Assembly: GCA_947623455.1 (NCBI GenBank)
Contig: OX392540.1
Span: 8,387,432-8,451,431, forward strand
Origin: Mimachlamys varia
Taxonomy: Eukaryota > Mollusca > Bivalvia > Pectinida > Pectinidae
DNA length: 64,000 nucleotides
Reading direction: 5' to 3'
In this document: positions 43,370 to 55,498 of the stretch, in pieces
Layout: the number at the start of each line of letters is the position of its first letter
Numbering within the stretch: position 1 is the first letter of the stretch
Made by a program: the position numbers and the translations under genes
Notes under the pieces: model-generated
What the model saw: only the letters and a program-made list of their open reading frames with translations
Databases searched by the model: none
What the model was told of the DNA's origin: nothing

Positions 43370-45668
43370 AACGTTAGAGCAGTGTCACGTGGGTTTCTGA
43401 CGAACGTAAAAGCAGTGTCACGTAGGTTCTGACGAACGTAAAAGCAGTGTCATGTGAGTTTCTGAAGAACGTTAGAGCAGTGTCACGTGGGTTTCTGGCG
43501 AACGTAAAAGCAGTGTCACGTAGGTTCTGACGAACGTAAAAGCAGTGTCATGTGAGTTTCTGAAGAACGTTAGAGCAGTGTCATGTAGGTTCTGACGAAA
43601 GTAAAAGCAGTGTCATGTGAGTTTCGGAAGAACGTTAGAGCAGTGTCACGTGGGTTCTGACGAACGTAAATGCAGTGTCACGTGGGTTTCTGACAAACGT
43701 AAAAGCAGTGTCACGTGGGTTTCTGATGAACTTAAAAGCAGTGTCACGTGGGTTTTGACGAACGTAAAAGCAGTGTCACGTGGGTTCTGACGAACGTAAA
43801 AGCAGTGTCACGTGGGTTTCTGACAAACGTAAAAGCAGTGTCACGTGGGTTTCTGATGAACTTAAAAGCAGTGTCACGTGGGTTTTGACGAACGTAAAAG
43901 CAGTGTCACGTGGGTTCTGACGATCGTAAAAGCAGTGTCACGTGGGTTCTGACGAACGTAAAAGCAGTGTCATGTGAGTTTCTGAGGAACGTTAGAGCAG
44001 TGTCACGTGGGTTTCTGACGAACGTAAAAGCAGTGTCATGTGGGATTCTGACGAACGTAAAAGCAGTGTCACGTGGGTTTCTGACGAACTTTAGAGCAGC
44101 GGATGTGAGTTTCTGACGAACTTAAATGCAGTGCCACGTGGGTTTCTGACAAACGTAAAAGCAGTGTCATGTGGGTTTCTGACGAACGTAAGAACAGTGT
44201 CACGTGGGTTTCTGACGAACGTACAACGTAAGAGCAGTGTCACGTGGGTTTCTGATGAACGTAAGAGCTTTGTCACGTGGGTTTCTGACGAACGTAAATG
44301 CAGTGCCACGTGGGTTTCTGACAAACGCAAAAGCAGTATTACCTGGGTTTCTGATGAGCGTAAGAGCAGCGTCATGTGAGTTTTTGACGAAGGTAAGAGA
44401 GTATTACGTGGGTTTCTGATGAACGTAAGAGCAATGTCACGTGGGTTTCCGACGAACGTAAAAACAGTGTCACTTGGGTTTCAGACGAATGTAAAAGCAG
44501 TGTTATGTGGGTTTCTGAAGAACGTTAGAGCAGTGTCACGTGGGTTTCTGACGAACGTAAAAGCAGTGTCACGTAGGTTCTGACGAACGTAAAAGCAGTG
44601 TCATGTGAGTTTCTGAAGAACGTTAGAGCAGTGTCACGTGGGTTTCTGGCGAACGTAAAAGCAGTGTCACGTAGGTTCTGACGAACGTAAAAGCAGTGTC
44701 ATGTGAGTTTCTGAAGAACGTTAGAGCAGTGTCATGTAGGTTCTGACGAAAGTAAAAGCAGTGTCATGTGAGTTTCGGAAGAACGTTAGAGCAGTGTCAC
44801 GTGGGTTCTGACGAACGTAAATGCAGTGTCACGTGGGTTTCTGACAAACGTAAAAGCAGTGTCACGTGGGTTTCTGATGAACTTAAAAGCAGTGTCACGT
44901 GGGTTTTGACGAACGTAAAAGCAGTGTCACGTGGGTTCTGACGAACGTAAAAGCAGTGTCACGTGGGTTTCTGACAAACGTAAAAGCAGTGTCACGTGGG
45001 TTTCTGATGAACTTAAAAGCAGTGTCACGTGGGTTTTGACGAACGTAAAAGCAGTGTCACGTGGGTTCTGACGATCGTAAAAGCAGTGTCACGTGGGTTC
45101 TGACGAACGTAAAAGCAGTGTCATGTGAGTTTCTGAGGAACGTTAGAGCAGTGTCACGTGGGTTTCTGACGAACGTAAAAGCAGTGTCATGTGGGATTCT
45201 GACGAACGTAAAAGCAGTGTCTCGTGGGTTACTGACGAACTTTAGAGCAGCGGATGTGAGTTTCTGACGAACTTAAATGCAGTGCCACGTGGGTTTCTGA
45301 CAAACGTAAAAGCAGTGTCATGTGGGTTTCTGACGAACGTAAGAACAGTGTCACGTGGGTTTCTGACGAACGTACAACGTAAGAGCAGTGTCACGTGGGT
45401 TTCTGATGAACGTAAGAGCTTTGTCACGTGGGTTTCTGACGAACGTAAATGCAGTGCCACGTGGGTTTCTGACAAACGCAAAAGCAGTATTACCTGGGTT
45501 TCTGATGAGCGTAAGAGCAGCGTCATGTGAGTTTCTGACGAAGGTAAGAGAGTATTACGTGGGTTTCTGATGAACGTAAGAGCAATGTCACGTGGGTTTC
45601 CGACGAACGTAAAAACAGTGTCACTTGGGTTTCAGACGAATGTAAAAGCAGTGTTATGTGGGTTTCTG
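43370..45668. repeat. 1151-bp tandem duplication inside the minisatellite
   Basis: The blocks of about 43,370-44,516 and 44,521-45,667 match unit by unit at a constant offset of 1151 bp, including rare variants such as CTTTAGAGCAGCGGATGTGA. Only about three substitutions were noticed (for example GTCACGTGGGTTTCTG against GTCTCGTGGGTTACTG). This points to a very recent event. Confidence 0.9.
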
Positions 45669-45826
45669 ACGAGCGTAAAAGAAGTGTCATGTAGTTTCTG
45701 ACGAACGTAAAAACAGTGTCATTGTTGGTTTCTGACGAACGTAAGAACAATGTCACGTGGGTTTCTGGCGAACGTAAAATCAGTGCCACGTGGTGTTTCT
45801 GACAAACGTAAGAGCAGAGTCCTTTT

Positions 45827-46223
45827 TTAAAGGCCCAATATACGTAACTTTCGGCAAAACTTGAAGCGAAAATCAAGCCTTATAACTTATAATATTTTTA
45901 GGTGTAGTTAAGATTAAATGATATCAGCAATTGTCAAGATGAATTCTTACGCGGTTACCGATACAGCAGCAGTTGAAACACGATATTTGTAAACACGCGT
46001 CCGTTTCTATCTGTCTTTTACCTTGGCATGGGCTTGTTGTTGAAGTGGGCCCCACCTGAACTATTTTCAATTTTTTGGATTTTTCTGTCAAGAGTTTCTT
46101 GTTAGTTACCGCTCAGGTTTGCTTTGTTTTGGGCTTATTTTTGCATTGTTATCAACTGGATTTTTTTCATAATTTTTCAGAATCCCGAAAAATATCCTTA
46201 AGTTACGTTTATTGGGCCTTTAA
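45827..46223. mobile_element. TTAA-type MITE, 397 bp
   Basis: TTAAAGGCCCAATATACGTA at the left and, inverted, TTAAAGGCCCAATAAACGTA at the right are flanked by TTAA. It abuts the end of the minisatellite. Related copies are at 15,666 and 37,051. Confidence 0.8.
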
Positions 46224-47839
46224 AAGGAAACTCACATCATGACATCGTTGTAGATAAAATCACAAACACGTGTAACTAGTTCCAAGTCCTTGTATTCACT
46301 CTCAAATAGGCCTATATCTTTCACATAAAGAGGTCTCTAATAAAGGGGAATAACTCCAAATACATTGGAGCTCCTAATTATCTCCCCTATACTAAACTGT
46401 ATTGTTTATCTCCAACATCCATACACACAGATACACAACATCCCCGTCCACAAAATAAAATTGGAAATACACGGTTTTACCATGTAATGGATGTAGGAGA
46501 TTATAAAACAAGATGTAAATAGTGGTAAGCAAAATAATGCATCAGTTATTAATCATAATAAACACTACCATCTAATGCACTGAAATTTGTTATAAAAAAT
46601 CTTTGAAATGTTCTGAAAACTATCCTGAATATTTTCTACTGCAGACAAATTAGCTAAGACGAAAGAGATTTACATACACCATTGAATATAATTTTAAAGG
46701 ATACTAGCTATAAAAAGAAAAATCAATTTAAACCAGAGGGACATTTTATCAAGCTCAAGATTAAAAACAAGAATACTAACATACACATTAAAATGACATC
46801 AAAACTTGGGGAAATACAACTGTAGTTCGCTATGGCAATACCCGACCAATTGTTTACTATTGCAGTATCACCATGTTGCGTCATAAGACCATGTGTTTTA
46901 AAGTTATATAAAAATTAACCGTAATAAAATCCTAAATTATCGCAAAGTTACTATGTTCATTTTCCGCCGGGGGTAGGGGATGGGGGGCTTTACCCCTTGG
47001 AACCACAGGGACCTGAGAATTTGTTACAGCTAGTTTTGGACCTAAAATAGGGTGTTTAGAGTAATTTTACACATTTGGGGGGTTAAAATCACTTTTCAAT
47101 AAAAATGCCCTCTCAATGGTCATAAAAGCTTTCTCAGGTCCCTGTGTTCGGACAAGCATTATTTACAATCATTCCTAATATTACTCAACAAAATGCAAAT
47201 ATGACAGATATTACTTACAAGACGAGGGGCGTTAACTAAATTTTACTGTACACGGGAAGAAAATAATTGAATTAAGAAAAATGTACAGACCTAAACAAAA
47301 AAAGGTTCTCAGACTGTGATAAATAAATATGAATCATAATGTATGAGACAAAATGTATATTATCCAAGTCTGAAATATTCATATAAAGTATTACCGAGAT
47401 TTTTTTAACACAAATGCTAATGGTAATATCAATATTGAACAAATCATTTAACACAATATTGATATTGAACTTTTAATGTTAAAATATCAGTCTGTGTCTC
47501 GTAATCCTAAAATGAATGGACGTCAGAAAGGTAACGAGTGAGTTTGTGTGGACAATTTTATTACATGTGCTATTTTGTGTATTTTATATATATGCATTCT
47601 GATGTTTGACGCATTACTAAACGAATTTGAATTGAATTGACCGTTTACAACATCTAGGTATTCGTTGCTCAGTAGTATATTGTAGCTACATGTATACACC
47701 TGGATTTTTTTAATTCTATGATAAGTTGCGATCTATAGTGTGGATAATAACAATTAATTACTCATTCATTTTATTTCTAGTATGGTTAGTAATAAACTGA
47801 GAGGCTATGTAATTACTCATCCAGAACAGACCATTCAAT
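46224..47839. other. No gene recognised
   Basis: AT-rich sequence with short spurious frames. A G-rich stretch (GGGGGTAGGGGATGGGGGGC) lies near 46,969. No clear repeat was seen. Confidence 0.5.
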
Positions 47840-47879
47840 ACACAAGCACGCTTATGGCACACGTGCACTATTACGTGAG

Positions 47880-48215
47880 TACATGTCCTTTTGTTGTATA
47901 ATACGTGTATATATATAGCGGAAGCGCACTGCATACCTGTATGACCCCCCAAATAGTTCTCGTGCTTTGTGATTATTTACGTTTTCCCCTTCAACATATA
48001 TAACAAAGACACCCCGCGCAGCAATATATTAGAGGCTACACGTGATCACATTCGCCAATGAAATTGCTCGTAAGTAAATGCAGCCAATCAGAGCAGGTGA
48101 AAGAAAATATAGCTCATACACATTACATTTCCGCGGGAGTTCGTAAGGTGACCATTGCGAGAAGCCAGCTGATCATGGTAACAGGGACAAGGGGCGTCTT
48201 ATATAGGTCCCTGAT
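47880..48215 (+). promoter_or_regulatory. Promoter-like segment A with CCAAT motifs and donor site
   Basis: A TATATATATAGCGG motif (about 47,909) precedes GATCACATTCGCCAATGAAA, GCTCGTAAG and GCAGCCAATCAGAGC (48,035-48,096), and a GTAAGT donor follows at about 48,217 after an ATG. The block 48,035-48,096 has a paralogue at about 51,818-51,880. It looks like a promoter plus first exon, but no downstream coding exon was found. Confidence 0.4.
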
Positions 48216-48589
48216 GGTAAGTTTATTGTTGTATTAGCATTTCTTTTCCTTATCTTACGTATTCTGCGACATATTAAGCATTTATGATATAACTGTAAGA
48301 TACTGCTAACGACAGTCATATCTCGCGGATCGCTGTTGGAACTCCGAATGGCACGTTTATATATATCGTGGGGCTTAGCTTGATTCGATCGAACAATACA
48401 TTTTTCAGTTTGTACAACTTTGATTTGGTTTCCTGAGGAAATTATCATTTAGTTTAGCTGATTTTTTTCTTCTCTTACACTGTGAATAAGGGGTGCTGAT
48501 ATTTTTTCTCATTAAAGGGGCATCCCGCGAAAGCCTGAATGCCAGTTCTTGGATGTACATGGTGTCTGCACCACTAATTATATTTTCCT

Positions 48590-48960
48590 GCTATTCCAAT
48601 ATTTAAAGTCCGCTCAAAATGTCTATATTGACCACTTACAAAATCGCATTCCTCGGGAAAGCCCCGATAAAAATAGCGGCGATGACGCAACGTGACAGGC
48701 TTGTTGCAAGTTGCTCGACAGGTTTGACGGAAAGAGGCCGTCATGGAGGGGAAGCGTAATGTATACGGCTGATGAAACGGAGAGAAAGTTATTGAATCAC
48801 ATTCACATTAATAATCAGGCATTAATTGCACACTTACCGATATTCAAATTAATAAATATTTGTCGGCACATCGGCATCATTTATAGACACCAGGAAGTAT
48901 CTATATAATATATATACCTGAGCGAGACCGGTACACATGGGTACGGAATACAGCCATGGC
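48590..48960 (+). repeat. Dispersed repeat shared with 15,480-15,960
   Basis: Uninterrupted copy with GGGAAAGCCCCGATAAAAAT, CAGGAAGTATCTATATAA and CCATGGCGCAAAC. It lacks the TTAA-type insertion found in the other copy. No gene is recognised. Confidence 0.6.
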
Positions 48961-49888
48961 GCAAACATTTTTTTTTTTAAAAAAAACAGACTTCGATAGC
49001 ATCCCTCTAATCTAATTCCGTGGTAAAACAGGTTGTCTGTAAAAGGTAATATTCACGAATCCTCTTTTTCAGACGATTTCATAAAAGGTATGCATACATG
49101 GAAAAGTAAAAAAATAAAATGACATGAAATGTTTGCGATTTTTTTACAACTCAATGTCTTGATTTTTTCAGACTATCCATATATACATTCATATTCATTT
49201 AAAATCTATCCAACTTTAGTCTTCATACGTTAACACTTATCACGGAATGCGAATATTTAAGTCCATGCACTCATATAACGAACCAAACACTAAACATGAC
49301 TACATGTATATCAGATTTAGAACTGTGAAAATACTTCATTATAACTACCCGTTATGAATATGTTATGATAATTCCGCTTTCTTTTTACATCTTTTTTGTC
49401 TTCTTGTAAAGAGACGTTGGCCTTTTCAAAAAAAAAAACTGCATGCATGGGAAATTCATATCGTATATGTTTGTTCCTTTCCCCCCACCTTCTGTTATGT
49501 ATATATTTTCGTATCAAATTCAATACCGGGCTCGCAACCCAATGATATTTTTACATTTGCTAATTTATAGATTAGGTATGAATATCACCTTTTTCACGCA
49601 TGAAGATATATTTTTTTTTATTCTTTTTGTCCAAATTGAAGCCGGATGTTCCTCGGTTGCACGTCCCGTATTAAAACGTTATCAAACGACTTTTTCTGTT
49701 ACGGTATATATTGTATTTGAAAAGGTCTTTCTATTCAGCAATATAATTAAAAATTAGCTCAAAAAATAAATTAAGTTACCACTACCCCTTATTTTTAAAT
49801 GAGAAAATACTCCATTTTTCATCATATTTTGCAGATTTATTGCTTTATATTTAGATTTGCTCTGCATTGCCACTATATAACACTACAA
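48961..49888. other. No gene recognised
   Basis: AT-rich sequence with homopolymers. Open frames of about 100 codons here lack any family signature. Confidence 0.5.
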
Positions 49889-50155
49889 AGGCCAGTTCCG
49901 TGTTATGAGACCATAACACTGGACCGGTCATTATGACATCATTACAATTGTGACGTCATAATCATAACGTTGGAAATAGCCGGACGATACTGGCTGTTAG
50001 CTGTTCCATTTATTAGAAATCTACCTTAAATTTTCAGAACAAATGTAGAAAATAAAATGAATTTATTATCAAAACCAATGGAAAATGTAAATTAAATATA
50101 AGCATTAATCATCATTCTGTTCCTTGTTATGGTCCTATAACACGGAACAGAATGA
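49889..50155. mobile_element. Foldback element with hairpin ends
   Basis: The left end is CCAGTTCCGTGTTATGAGAC + CATAACACTGG, itself a hairpin. The right end, TTCTGTTCCTTGTTATGGTC + CTATAACACGGAACAGAA, is also a hairpin, and its inverse matches the left end. Organisation is like that of the MITE at 26,034. No coding sequence. Confidence 0.65.
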
Positions 50156-50594
50156 TGTATAATGGGTTTCTAATTCTAAAGCAGTAATAAAATCTTGGGG
50201 GTAGCGTGCTTGTTTTTTTGTCCCATTATCAAATGTGTTATTTTTCACTATTCTTAAATAAAAACTAACAAGCTTAGGTTACACTAAAAATCTGAAAAAT
50301 ATCAAAAATGTAAATAAAATATCTATGTTGCACAATATTTGCTTTATAATGAACATAACAAAGTTGTACAGCAAAAATGAACTTGCTATGATGAAAAATG
50401 GCGACACACTGACGATTTTAAATGATAAATCAAGCCCAAAAAACATATAATTTTGGCCATTCGTGAAGTACAAGAAACAAACAGAATTTTTTTTTTTATA
50501 TTTATTTTATTTTTCAGAGTTTTTCTTTTTTTCAATACAGTAAAATCTTAATTACATACATTCAAAGTTCATCCAAAGTTTATACCAGAACAGG

Positions 50595-50868
50595 TTATTT
50601 CATAATAATTAACATTGCCAATACTGCAGTACATACCATAAACAACATTACTGAATAAAATATATGCATACTTGGTTTGCACTTATACATAGCATCATGT
50701 AAATTAATTATTTGTATGCACTTTTATTTATTTCATTATTTCATAATAATTAACATTGCCAATACTGCAGTACATACCACAAACAACATTACTGGATAAA
50801 GTATATGCATACTTGGTTTGCACTTATACATAGCATCATGTAAATTAATTATTTGTATGCACTTTTAG
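50595..50868. repeat. Tandem duplication, two 141-bp units
   Basis: The unit starting TTATTTCATAATAATTAACA recurs 141 bp later with only a few substitutions (ACATACCATAAAC against ACATACCACAAAC). No gene is present. Confidence 0.92.
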
Positions 50869-51730
50869 TGATGGGATGATGATCAGATAAAGTTGATTAA
50901 TCAGCAATTGATCTTTTTCCGATGCCGTCATCAATTACAATGTGTAATTTCTGATGATCGATTAAACTGGGTTTACATAGAGCCAGGTGTTTTTTTTTTC
51001 AAAATAGAGACAATAATTCCTTATAACTTGTACTTTCTATTTTTGCATATTTAGTTTAAAATTTTTAAAGCTCTTATTGTGTTTTGATATCATTCACTAT
51101 TAATAAAACCTTTTCGCCAAATAATGTTTGTACGCAAATTGTTGCAATAAAGGAAAGCGAGAAAAAGAAAATTCATTCGGTCAATTTCAAATGATTATGA
51201 CCTTAACTGATGAAAACAAACAGAAATACTTATTTTCAAAATGGCCGCCATTATTGGCATTTTTAAAAATTCTTCTAAAAATAATTTTACAAACAACAGA
51301 CATCTAATTTTTTGCTTCATTTTCCAGATGCATCTTTGCTATCAAAATTGATAATACATTCTTAGATATAACAAACATATATCTCGCGTGAGATCAAAAC
51401 GAGATTTGAACGTGATTGAAACCTCACAAGAGCAGATCCTTAACAAAGCTTTTAATTTGTGTATGCTCGATTTTCTGAAAAGGGAATTTGATACTAATAT
51501 GTATATATAGGTACAGTTGATTTTAATGGTATGAAATAAATAATCATTATTTAAAATGTGCATAGTTAGCTCCCTTGTATTATATGAATAACCCACATTC
51601 TGTCAACTTGTTCAGAACGCAGTAATCTTTTCTTCGGTACCATTATCTTTTTCATTGATTAACATGTATTTATATAAGTTAATTAGATACGTGTTTAACG
51701 CCAAGTGCTACAGACACGGACATTTATCCG
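50869..51730. other. No gene recognised
   Basis: AT-rich sequence without clear features. It includes AAAATGGCCGCCATTATTGGC at about 51,239, similar to the AAGATGGCCGCC motif of the tandem elements. Confidence 0.5.
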
Positions 51731-51734
51731 TGTT

Positions 51735-51945
51735 ACACCCGGCGTGACTTGTATATATAAGCTATTACCTTGCAATATACAGCTGTACAGACGTCCGTAA
51801 TGATGGGGCCACCTGATCACACCGACCAATGAAATCGTTCGTAAGAGGGCCAGCCAGTCAGAGCCATTATAACATTCGAGTATTACTCACCAGGCTGGGG
51901 TAAAGTTGATGCAGTTTGGTGCGATTGCTTGGCGTGGTAAGTGTA
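51735..51945 (+). promoter_or_regulatory. Promoter-like segment B, paralogous to segment A
   Basis: A TTGTATATATAAGC TATA-like motif (about 51,750) is followed by GATCACACCGACCAATGAAA, GTTCGTAAG and CCAGCCAGTCAGAGCC, matching segment A in order and spacing. A GGTAAGTG donor lies at about 51,937. No coding exon was found downstream within the window. Confidence 0.4.
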
Positions 51946-52200
51946 CATTATTTCATGTTTTTATTTTATCTGGTCTTTAGTGTAGCTACATGTTTTTGTT
52001 TAGAATGCACCTACACATTTACACGAATACCTTATTCACATAGTTATTGGGAACTCGGAAATCCACAGGCACATACACATTTACACGAATACTTTATTTG
52101 CATAGATATTGGGAACTAGAATAAGTAATTTGAACATTAGTAATTTACGTCGCTGCTGTTATGTATTCATAACTACAAATGTAGTTGAAAAGTTGCATGA

Positions 52201-52661
52201 AGGACTCGCACAACTAAATCAGCCTATCACGAAGTGTTTCATACGTTTGTAGTCCCTACTGAAAATTTGTTCCGGCTAAGTACAGTGATTCTGGGTAATT
52301 TAAATAGGTAATTGTTGACCTATTCTGCATTGAATGAAATCTGTAGATATTTAACTTTACAAAAATATATACTTTTGGTAGATTTCGATATGTGATGGCG
52401 GATTGATATGGGGTCAAATGTCAGAGGGTGTTCCCGTCCCATTTCACTGGTTTGACATGTAAATTTCCGGTTGTCCGAAGCAGACGCCTGTAGCAAGCTA
52501 ATATGCCAGTAAACTCCTCATTAAATGCCCCTTGAAGCCTTTGTCATGTATGTATCTGTGAATTTAGGCAGTTTTCACAAGTGTTGTACTTCAAATATTA
52601 AAGTTATTAGCTCGAAAGCTTAGTAATAACATATAGTAAATTATTTAGTTGTGCGAGTCCT
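52201..52661. mobile_element. 461-bp MITE, copy 1
   Basis: AGGACTCGCACAACTAAAT at the left is the exact inverse of ATTTAGTTGTGCGAGTCCT at the right. The copy at 53,906 has the same length and is nearly identical. No obvious target-site duplication was seen and there is no gene inside. Confidence 0.9.
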
Positions 52662-53905
52662 GAAATGGAACTAGCCATGTGCTTGACCTATATAACATTT
52701 TCTGTGCTTCCGGATATTTGTTTTTCAAAGACAGCCACTGTCATTGAGTGTTTGCACATTTTTCAGTGTGTAAAAATATTTAATTTGACAAAACAACTTC
52801 AAAATTATTTAAAATCTGGCTAAACATGGCCCTGTGTTGAAGCCTGTATTGTTGGACTGACCATCATACTCACGATTTTAATTAAGTTTGGTTCAATTAA
52901 CTGTGATAATTAATCTGCGTGTGTGTTAATAAAACTTAACTGATGTGTGTACCAGGTTTTAGCATCCAAATTTTGATAGAACAAAGATCTAGTGTGCTGT
53001 CTTGGCCCCCCCCCCCCCCCCCCCCCCCAACCCCGTTCCAGCTCTGCCCAGTCATTCTCTGGCTTCTTCCTTCATGCAAATTATAAATGTATGTGTGTTT
53101 TATAATCCTAAGAAAGCAATAACTAGAACAATCACATAATAAGCTTGTATAAATATTGCACATGTGAGTTTATATATGTGTATGTGTCACGTAAATGTTT
53201 TGGTGGCTAAATCCAACTTATATTCCATGTTTTCAGTAAATTGTAGATATTACTTTATTCCTGTCACAATATATACCTTGTTCAACATCTTGTTTATTGA
53301 TTTAATGCGTTTGTGTACTTTGTTTACTCATACAATAAGCCGTTTATAGCATTATATCTCCCCTACCCCCAATATTCTCCCTGTAAAATGGAGGCACCCC
53401 GGGGAGCTAGAAGTGCTAAATGTAAGCTGGTGTAATTGATAGATAAACAGTTAAGGTGGATATCTGATAACCGTTTATGACTCATGTTTTCTGTAGAAGT
53501 TTGAAGTTGTGTGTGAATTCTAAGTGTGTTTTATTGTTAAAATTAAATAAAAAAATACTTAAAATAAAAATTAATTACTGCAGAGACTTTAAAATTAACA
53601 GAAACTGAGGTAACAAGATTTCTTTTCAAAAACAGTTGAGCGGTAAGCGTATTTGATCTTTGTGCAAAATATGAAATTGCTAAGTGTGTGCTTAACTGAG
53701 GTGCTAGAGGTAAATATTATGCAGAAGAAAAGAGAAATTTCTGGTGCTAGCTCTGAATAGCAAGTGTACATTAGGTGCAATAACTTGGGTTTTCTTCATA
53801 ATTTTTTATTCAATTTCAACCAAACTTCACCATTTTACTCGGAAATGTATATACTTTCAGTTAGTAAACTTTATTTCAACATCTGAAAGGTTTAGGGCCC
53901 TTTAA
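52662..53905. other. No gene recognised; poly-C tract at 53,007-53,027
   Basis: Spacer between the two MITE copies. It includes a run of about 21-22 C, a potential i-motif or quadruplex sequence or an assembly-sensitive site. Short frames only. Confidence 0.5.
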
Positions 53906-54366
53906 AGGACTCGCACAACTAAATCAGCCTATCACGAAGTGTTTCATACGTTTGTAGTCCCTACTGAAAATTTGTTCCGGCTAAGTACAGTGATTCTGGG
54001 TAATTTAAATAGGTAATTGTTGACCTATTCTGCATTGAATGAAATCTGTAGATATTTAACTTTACAAAAATATATACTTTTGGTAGATTTCGATATGTGA
54101 TGGCGGATTGATATGGGGTCAAAAGTCAGAGGGTGTTCCCGTCCCATTTCACTGGTTTGACATGTAAATTTCCGGTTGTCCGAAGCAGATGCCTGTAGCA
54201 AGCTAATATGCCAGTAAACTCCTCATTAAATGCCCCTTGAAGCCTTTGTCATGTATGTATCTGTGAATTTAGGCAGTTTTCACAAGTGTTGTACTTTAAA
54301 TATTAAAGTTATTAGCTCGAAAGCTTAGTAATAACATATAGTAAATTATTTAGTTGTGTGAGTCCT
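53906..54366. mobile_element. 461-bp MITE, copy 2
   Basis: Same length as copy 1. The few differences include CGAAGCAGATGCC for CGAAGCAGACGCC and GTTGTGTGAGTCCT in the right terminal repeat. Flanks differ from those of copy 1, which fits independent insertion rather than duplication of a larger block. Confidence 0.9.
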
Positions 54367-55249
54367 GAAGTGTTGAATTTAAAAGTGTGATTCTTTAAAG
54401 AGGCATCACGGTAAAACTTATTTAGAACTATTGTATATATATATACAAATTAAACGTATTTTGTGGAAAATTAATGGGCGATTCACTCTGAAAATTTTTC
54501 TCAAAAACGTTAATTAATAATTAAAAAAGTGAATCACTATTTGTTGAGCAACGATTTGGACATAATTATATTATACATTTTTTTCCCTGCATTTCTCTTG
54601 TTCAACCCTGACACCTCCTTATAAGACAGCAAGCTCTGTTTACTCAGAGAAAATAACACAATAAAGTATTGGTGGAAAATGGCTCATCTCTTCGATGTAC
54701 AAATATTTATTTTACTTATTTCTAAGAAAATTTTAACACATTTTAAAATTGCATTTTTTATGATTAAAGGTGCGGCCTATAAATAAAGCGCCACAAGACA
54801 TCATAAAAGTGAAACGTTGTAATGACGCCGCCACCCTTGCTATTTTTTGCGTCATATGATAACGCATGCGCATTACACACTACATCGGTAAACAAAAAAT
54901 GGCTACTTGCACGCGTGACCTACATGTAACTTCAAATGTACCAAGCGAAAAGTTGCCGAATGGTCAAAAGGCAACAGAAGGATTATATTACGGAAGCATA
55001 TATATATTATGAGGGATGGGAAGTATTAATTTGTTTACGTTGTAAAACGCCGGTTTAGGTGCGACTGATGTTATAGTGTATACGGCTTCAATTTAAACAA
55101 AATGGATAAATTTGTCATCATGCGTGGAAAAAAATTGTTTTTCATACCTAATCTATGAAATACGGAAGGTACAAATATTATTGGGTTGCCGGTTGGGACC
55201 CCGGTATTGAATTTGATACAAATAAAAATTTATGCATAACAGATATGCC
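54367..55249. other. No gene recognised
   Basis: Non-coding, AT-rich sequence. A GC-richer part at 54,820-54,930 contains GCATGCGCATTAC and might be regulatory, with no further support. Confidence 0.45.
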
Positions 55250-55498
55250 GTCGTAAACTTTTATGTCTGGAGATTTCCTCCTACAGTTTTCAACCGATTT
55301 CTTTCAAACTGTTTTCCTGAATGACGGTTTACATTTAATTCGACAATAATTACAAGAGTTATGGTCCTTTGGGATGCAATTTCGGGCATTAAGTAGAAAA
55401 CATCAGAACATTTTTGTGTTTTCTTAAATTCCTTTAAAATTTTGTATGGTACTTCGAAAAGCTATAATATTCAACATGTATTACGGGTTTTGTTACGT
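55250..55498 (+). repeat. SINE-free ancestral satellite unit
   Basis: This diverged unit has GTCTGGAGAT..CCTCCTACAGTTTT, TATGGTCCTTTG and ACTTCGAAAAGCTATAATAT in the same order as the downstream array. At the point where every downstream unit carries a SINE it has an uninterrupted CGAAAAGCTATAAT. The interval to the next unit is about 298 bp. Confidence 0.85.

Larger units (their letters stand above)
40744..45815. repeat. 5-kb minisatellite of 32-33-bp CACGTG units
   Basis: Roughly 150 contiguous units follow the pattern GTGTCACGTGGGTTTCTGAC + GAACGTAAAAGCA. Three main variants are the 33-mer, a 32-mer lacking one T (GGGTTCTGACG) and a CATGTGAGTTTCTGAAGAACGTTAGAGCA type. They alternate as a trimer of about 98 bp in the middle of the array. 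Frames shift constantly because of the 32-mers, so it is not coding. It ends with a direct junction to a TTAA-type MITE. Confidence 0.97.

Noticed and set aside
40744..45815. CRISPR-like direct repeats
   Set aside because: The units are contiguous and have no unique spacers, and the window is eukaryotic.
40746..45876. Open frames with 11-residue repeats (RGFLTNVKAVS, VTWVSDERKSS) in the minisatellite
   Set aside because: They arise on both strands from a 33-bp unit. Mixed 32-bp units shift the frame every few repeats, so no repeat protein is encoded.
49443..49757. A 104-codon frame
   Set aside because: It reflects AT-rich composition and has no start context, motif or homologous copy.
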